Shown piece by piece: positions 62,845 through 64,000 of a DNA stretch of 64,000 nucleotides. The stretch comes from Mesorhizobium sp. J428 (GTDB lineage Bacteria; Pseudomonadota; Alphaproteobacteria; Rhizobiales; Rhizobiaceae), in contig NZ_JAJOMX010000001.1 in the NCBI RefSeq assembly GCF_024699925.1, positions 3,324,001-3,388,000 on the forward strand. Reading direction: 5' to 3'. Made by a program: the position numbers and the translations under genes. Numbering within the stretch: the first letter of the stretch is position 1; every line of letters starts with the position of its first letter. The notes under the pieces are model-generated. The model had not been told where the DNA came from and ran no database searches. It saw nothing but the letters and a program-made list of their open reading frames with translations.

Positions 62845-63713
62845 AAGCTGACCGGGAAGTAGCGGAGGTAAAGCTCGGCAAAGGAGCCGTTGGCCTGCAG
62901 TTCGCGCAGCGCGAAGTTGAAGGCATCGGCAAGTGCCGCCTCCGACGGCCTGACCGCGATTGCGAGACCGAGGCCGAGCTGTTCCGGCGCGAGATAGGGG
63001 CCGCCGACGAACCGGCAGCACGCCTGCGAGTCCGAACCGACGAGCCAGAACGACAGCCGCATCCCGTCGCCGAAGGCGCCGTCGATCTTGCCGGCGCGCA
63101 GGTCCTCGTAGAGCCATTCGGGACGGCTGTAGGTGACCGGCTTCACGTCGCCGAAATAGCTGCGCAGGATCTTCTCATGCGCCGAGCCGGCCATGACCCC
63201 GATACGCTTGCCGGACAGGGCCACATGGAGAGGCTCGGCGACCGCATTCGCCTTCTGCATGACGAAGCGGGCGGGAAACTGGAGGTATGGCCGGGTGAAG
63301 ACGTAGCTCTCCCGCGTGGCAGGCGTGATGGCGAGCCCGGCCAGGATCGCCTCGCCGTCGCCCTTCGCGAGCGCGTCTTCGAGTTCCGGCCACGGCAGGG
63401 CCTGGATCTGGCATTTGTCGCTGATGCCGAGTTCCGCGCAGATGCGCCGCGCCAGATCGACATGGAAACCGGCGAGCCGGCCTTCGGAATCGATGTAATT
63501 GAAGGGCGGGAAGTCGACGGTGGTCAAGAAGCGCAGCCGCTGGAGCCCTTCGAGCTGCGGCTTGGGCAATCGCTCCTTCGGGTCCCAGAAGTTGGGGATC
63601 TGCGGCTCCGCGGACAGGGCGGCTCCGCACAGCGTGGCCAGCACGGCCAGGATCGCCAGCAGTCGTGTCAAGAAGCTCTCCGGCTGTCTCCGCCGGATCG
63701 GGCCGGCGCACAT
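62838..63713 (-). CDS. family 3 extracellular solute-binding protein
   Basis: 291 aa with a signal peptide (LTRLLAILAVLATLCGAALSA) and the bacterial SBP_3 pattern: LRFLTTVDFPPFNYIDSEGRLAGFHVDLARRIC, LAGLAITPATRES, IGVMAGSAHEKILR, DGAFGDGMRLSFWL. It binds an amino-acid-like ligand for import or signalling. No permease or ATPase gene is adjacent, so its partner is elsewhere. ATG 63713 is used; a TTG at 63671 directly before the signal peptide is an alternative. Confidence 0.84.
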   Translation of the reverse strand: MCAGPIRRRQPESFLTRLLAILAVLATLCGAALSAEPQIPNFWDPKERLPKPQLEGLQRLRFLTTVDFPPFNYIDSEGRLAGFHVDLARRICAELGISDKCQIQALPWPELEDALAKGDGEAILAGLAITPATRESYVFTRPYLQFPARFVMQKANAVAEPLHVALSGKRIGVMAGSAHEKILRSYFGDVKPVTYSRPEWLYEDLRAGKIDGAFGDGMRLSFWLVGSDSQACCRFVGGPYLAPEQLGLGLAIAVRPSEAALADAFNFALRELQANGSFAELYLRYFPVSFY

Positions 63714-64000
63714 GATCGATGCGGCATAGCATAGCGCGGGATTGCGGCAAACGCCGACACGGCGTCGACATCACACGGAAAAGTGGTGGCATTGACGGAC
63801 GGGTGCGTCTTTGCAAAAGTGCAACCCATTGGGGAATTCGGCTGCTTGGGGCAGCGGCCGATCAACATGCATGAGCAGTTTTGGATCGGGGCAGTGTGCG
63901 GCGCCGGATGCGTGCGCGCGTGCGCCATGCTGCGGGGGCGTGCATGTCCGTTGCGGACGTGTCAGATGCAGGGGGAAGGACGGCGGCGGCTGCGTTCGGC
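63714..64000. other. gene-less right end
   Basis: 287 bp with no supportable gene. An 86-aa open frame on the minus strand has no family features and no ribosome binding site. The region probably carries the promoter of the solute-binding protein and of a gene beyond the window. Confidence 0.4.

Noticed and set aside
1..64000. CRISPR array, tRNA or rRNA genes
   Set aside because: No regularly spaced short repeats and no cloverleaf or rRNA-like sequence were noticed on reading. A tRNA scan could not be run.

Overview
The window looks like the chromosome of a hyphomicrobial (Rhizobiales) alphaproteobacterium, close to the Mesorhizobium/Phyllobacteriaceae group. This is inferred from the high G+C, a class I lysyl-tRNA synthetase, a PodJ-like polarity protein, palindromic intergenic repeats of the rhizobial RIME style and the general gene content. 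No rRNA or tRNA gene and no CRISPR array was found.

Region 1 (1-16.6 kb) is accessory DNA. An IS110-family element of the IS1111 type (51-1680) sits inside an IS3-family orfB. Next come a small lipoprotein gene and a cell-surface polysaccharide block. The block holds a frame-disrupted reading region at 2714-11113 (sulfotransferase, coiled coil, about 19 PHPLFD-type repeats, two GT4 domains, one GT2 domain, a zinc-ribbon/methyltransferase tail), then UDP-glucose 6-dehydrogenase, two SAM methyltransferases and a second sulfotransferase. A decayed IS256-family transposase closes the region.

Region 2 (16.6-33.5 kb) holds a complete dipeptide ABC transporter (dppABCDF), an acyl-CoA synthetase with a histone-H1-like N-terminal extension, a small protein, an alpha/beta hydrolase, a sulfurtransferase, a HAD phosphatase, glucose-6-phosphate isomerase, a divergent MocR-type regulator followed by a non-pyrrolysine MttB homologue, and a nitronate monooxygenase.

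Region 3 (33.5-48 kb) holds a membrane-anchored Pro/Ala-rich protein, then the four ligase-associated DNA repair genes (ATP-dependent ligase and MBL exonuclease on the minus strand; DEXH helicase and metallophosphoesterase on the plus strand) split by a TPR-methyltransferase. A DUF3429 protein, a TIGR02186-like protein with a TauE-type exporter, and the PodJ-like protein follow.

Region 4 (48-57.4 kb) is a fatty-acid/acyl-CoA degradation block: a MerR regulator, two acyl-CoA dehydrogenases, an OsmC protein, thiolase, the FadB-type multifunctional enzyme, a thioesterase and a DsbA/HCCA-isomerase-like protein. Related palindromes of the form GACGTTTACGCAAACGTC lie before merR, before the first dehydrogenase and, 15 kb away, before nitronate monooxygenase, which suggests one small regulon.

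Region 5 (57.4-64 kb) has an S24/LexA-like repressor, a nuclease-fold membrane protein, class I lysS, a PemK/Phd-type toxin-antitoxin pair, a TerB protein coupled to a sterol-desaturase-family hydroxylase, and a family 3 solute-binding protein.

Conserved genes across the window (ugd, podJ-like, acyl-CoA dehydrogenase, lysS, sterol desaturase, and the polysaccharide reading region) carry one- or two-base indels that are each corrected by a single local change. Because lysS is normally essential, base-level assembly error is the simplest explanation, and the disrupted genes may well be intact in the organism.
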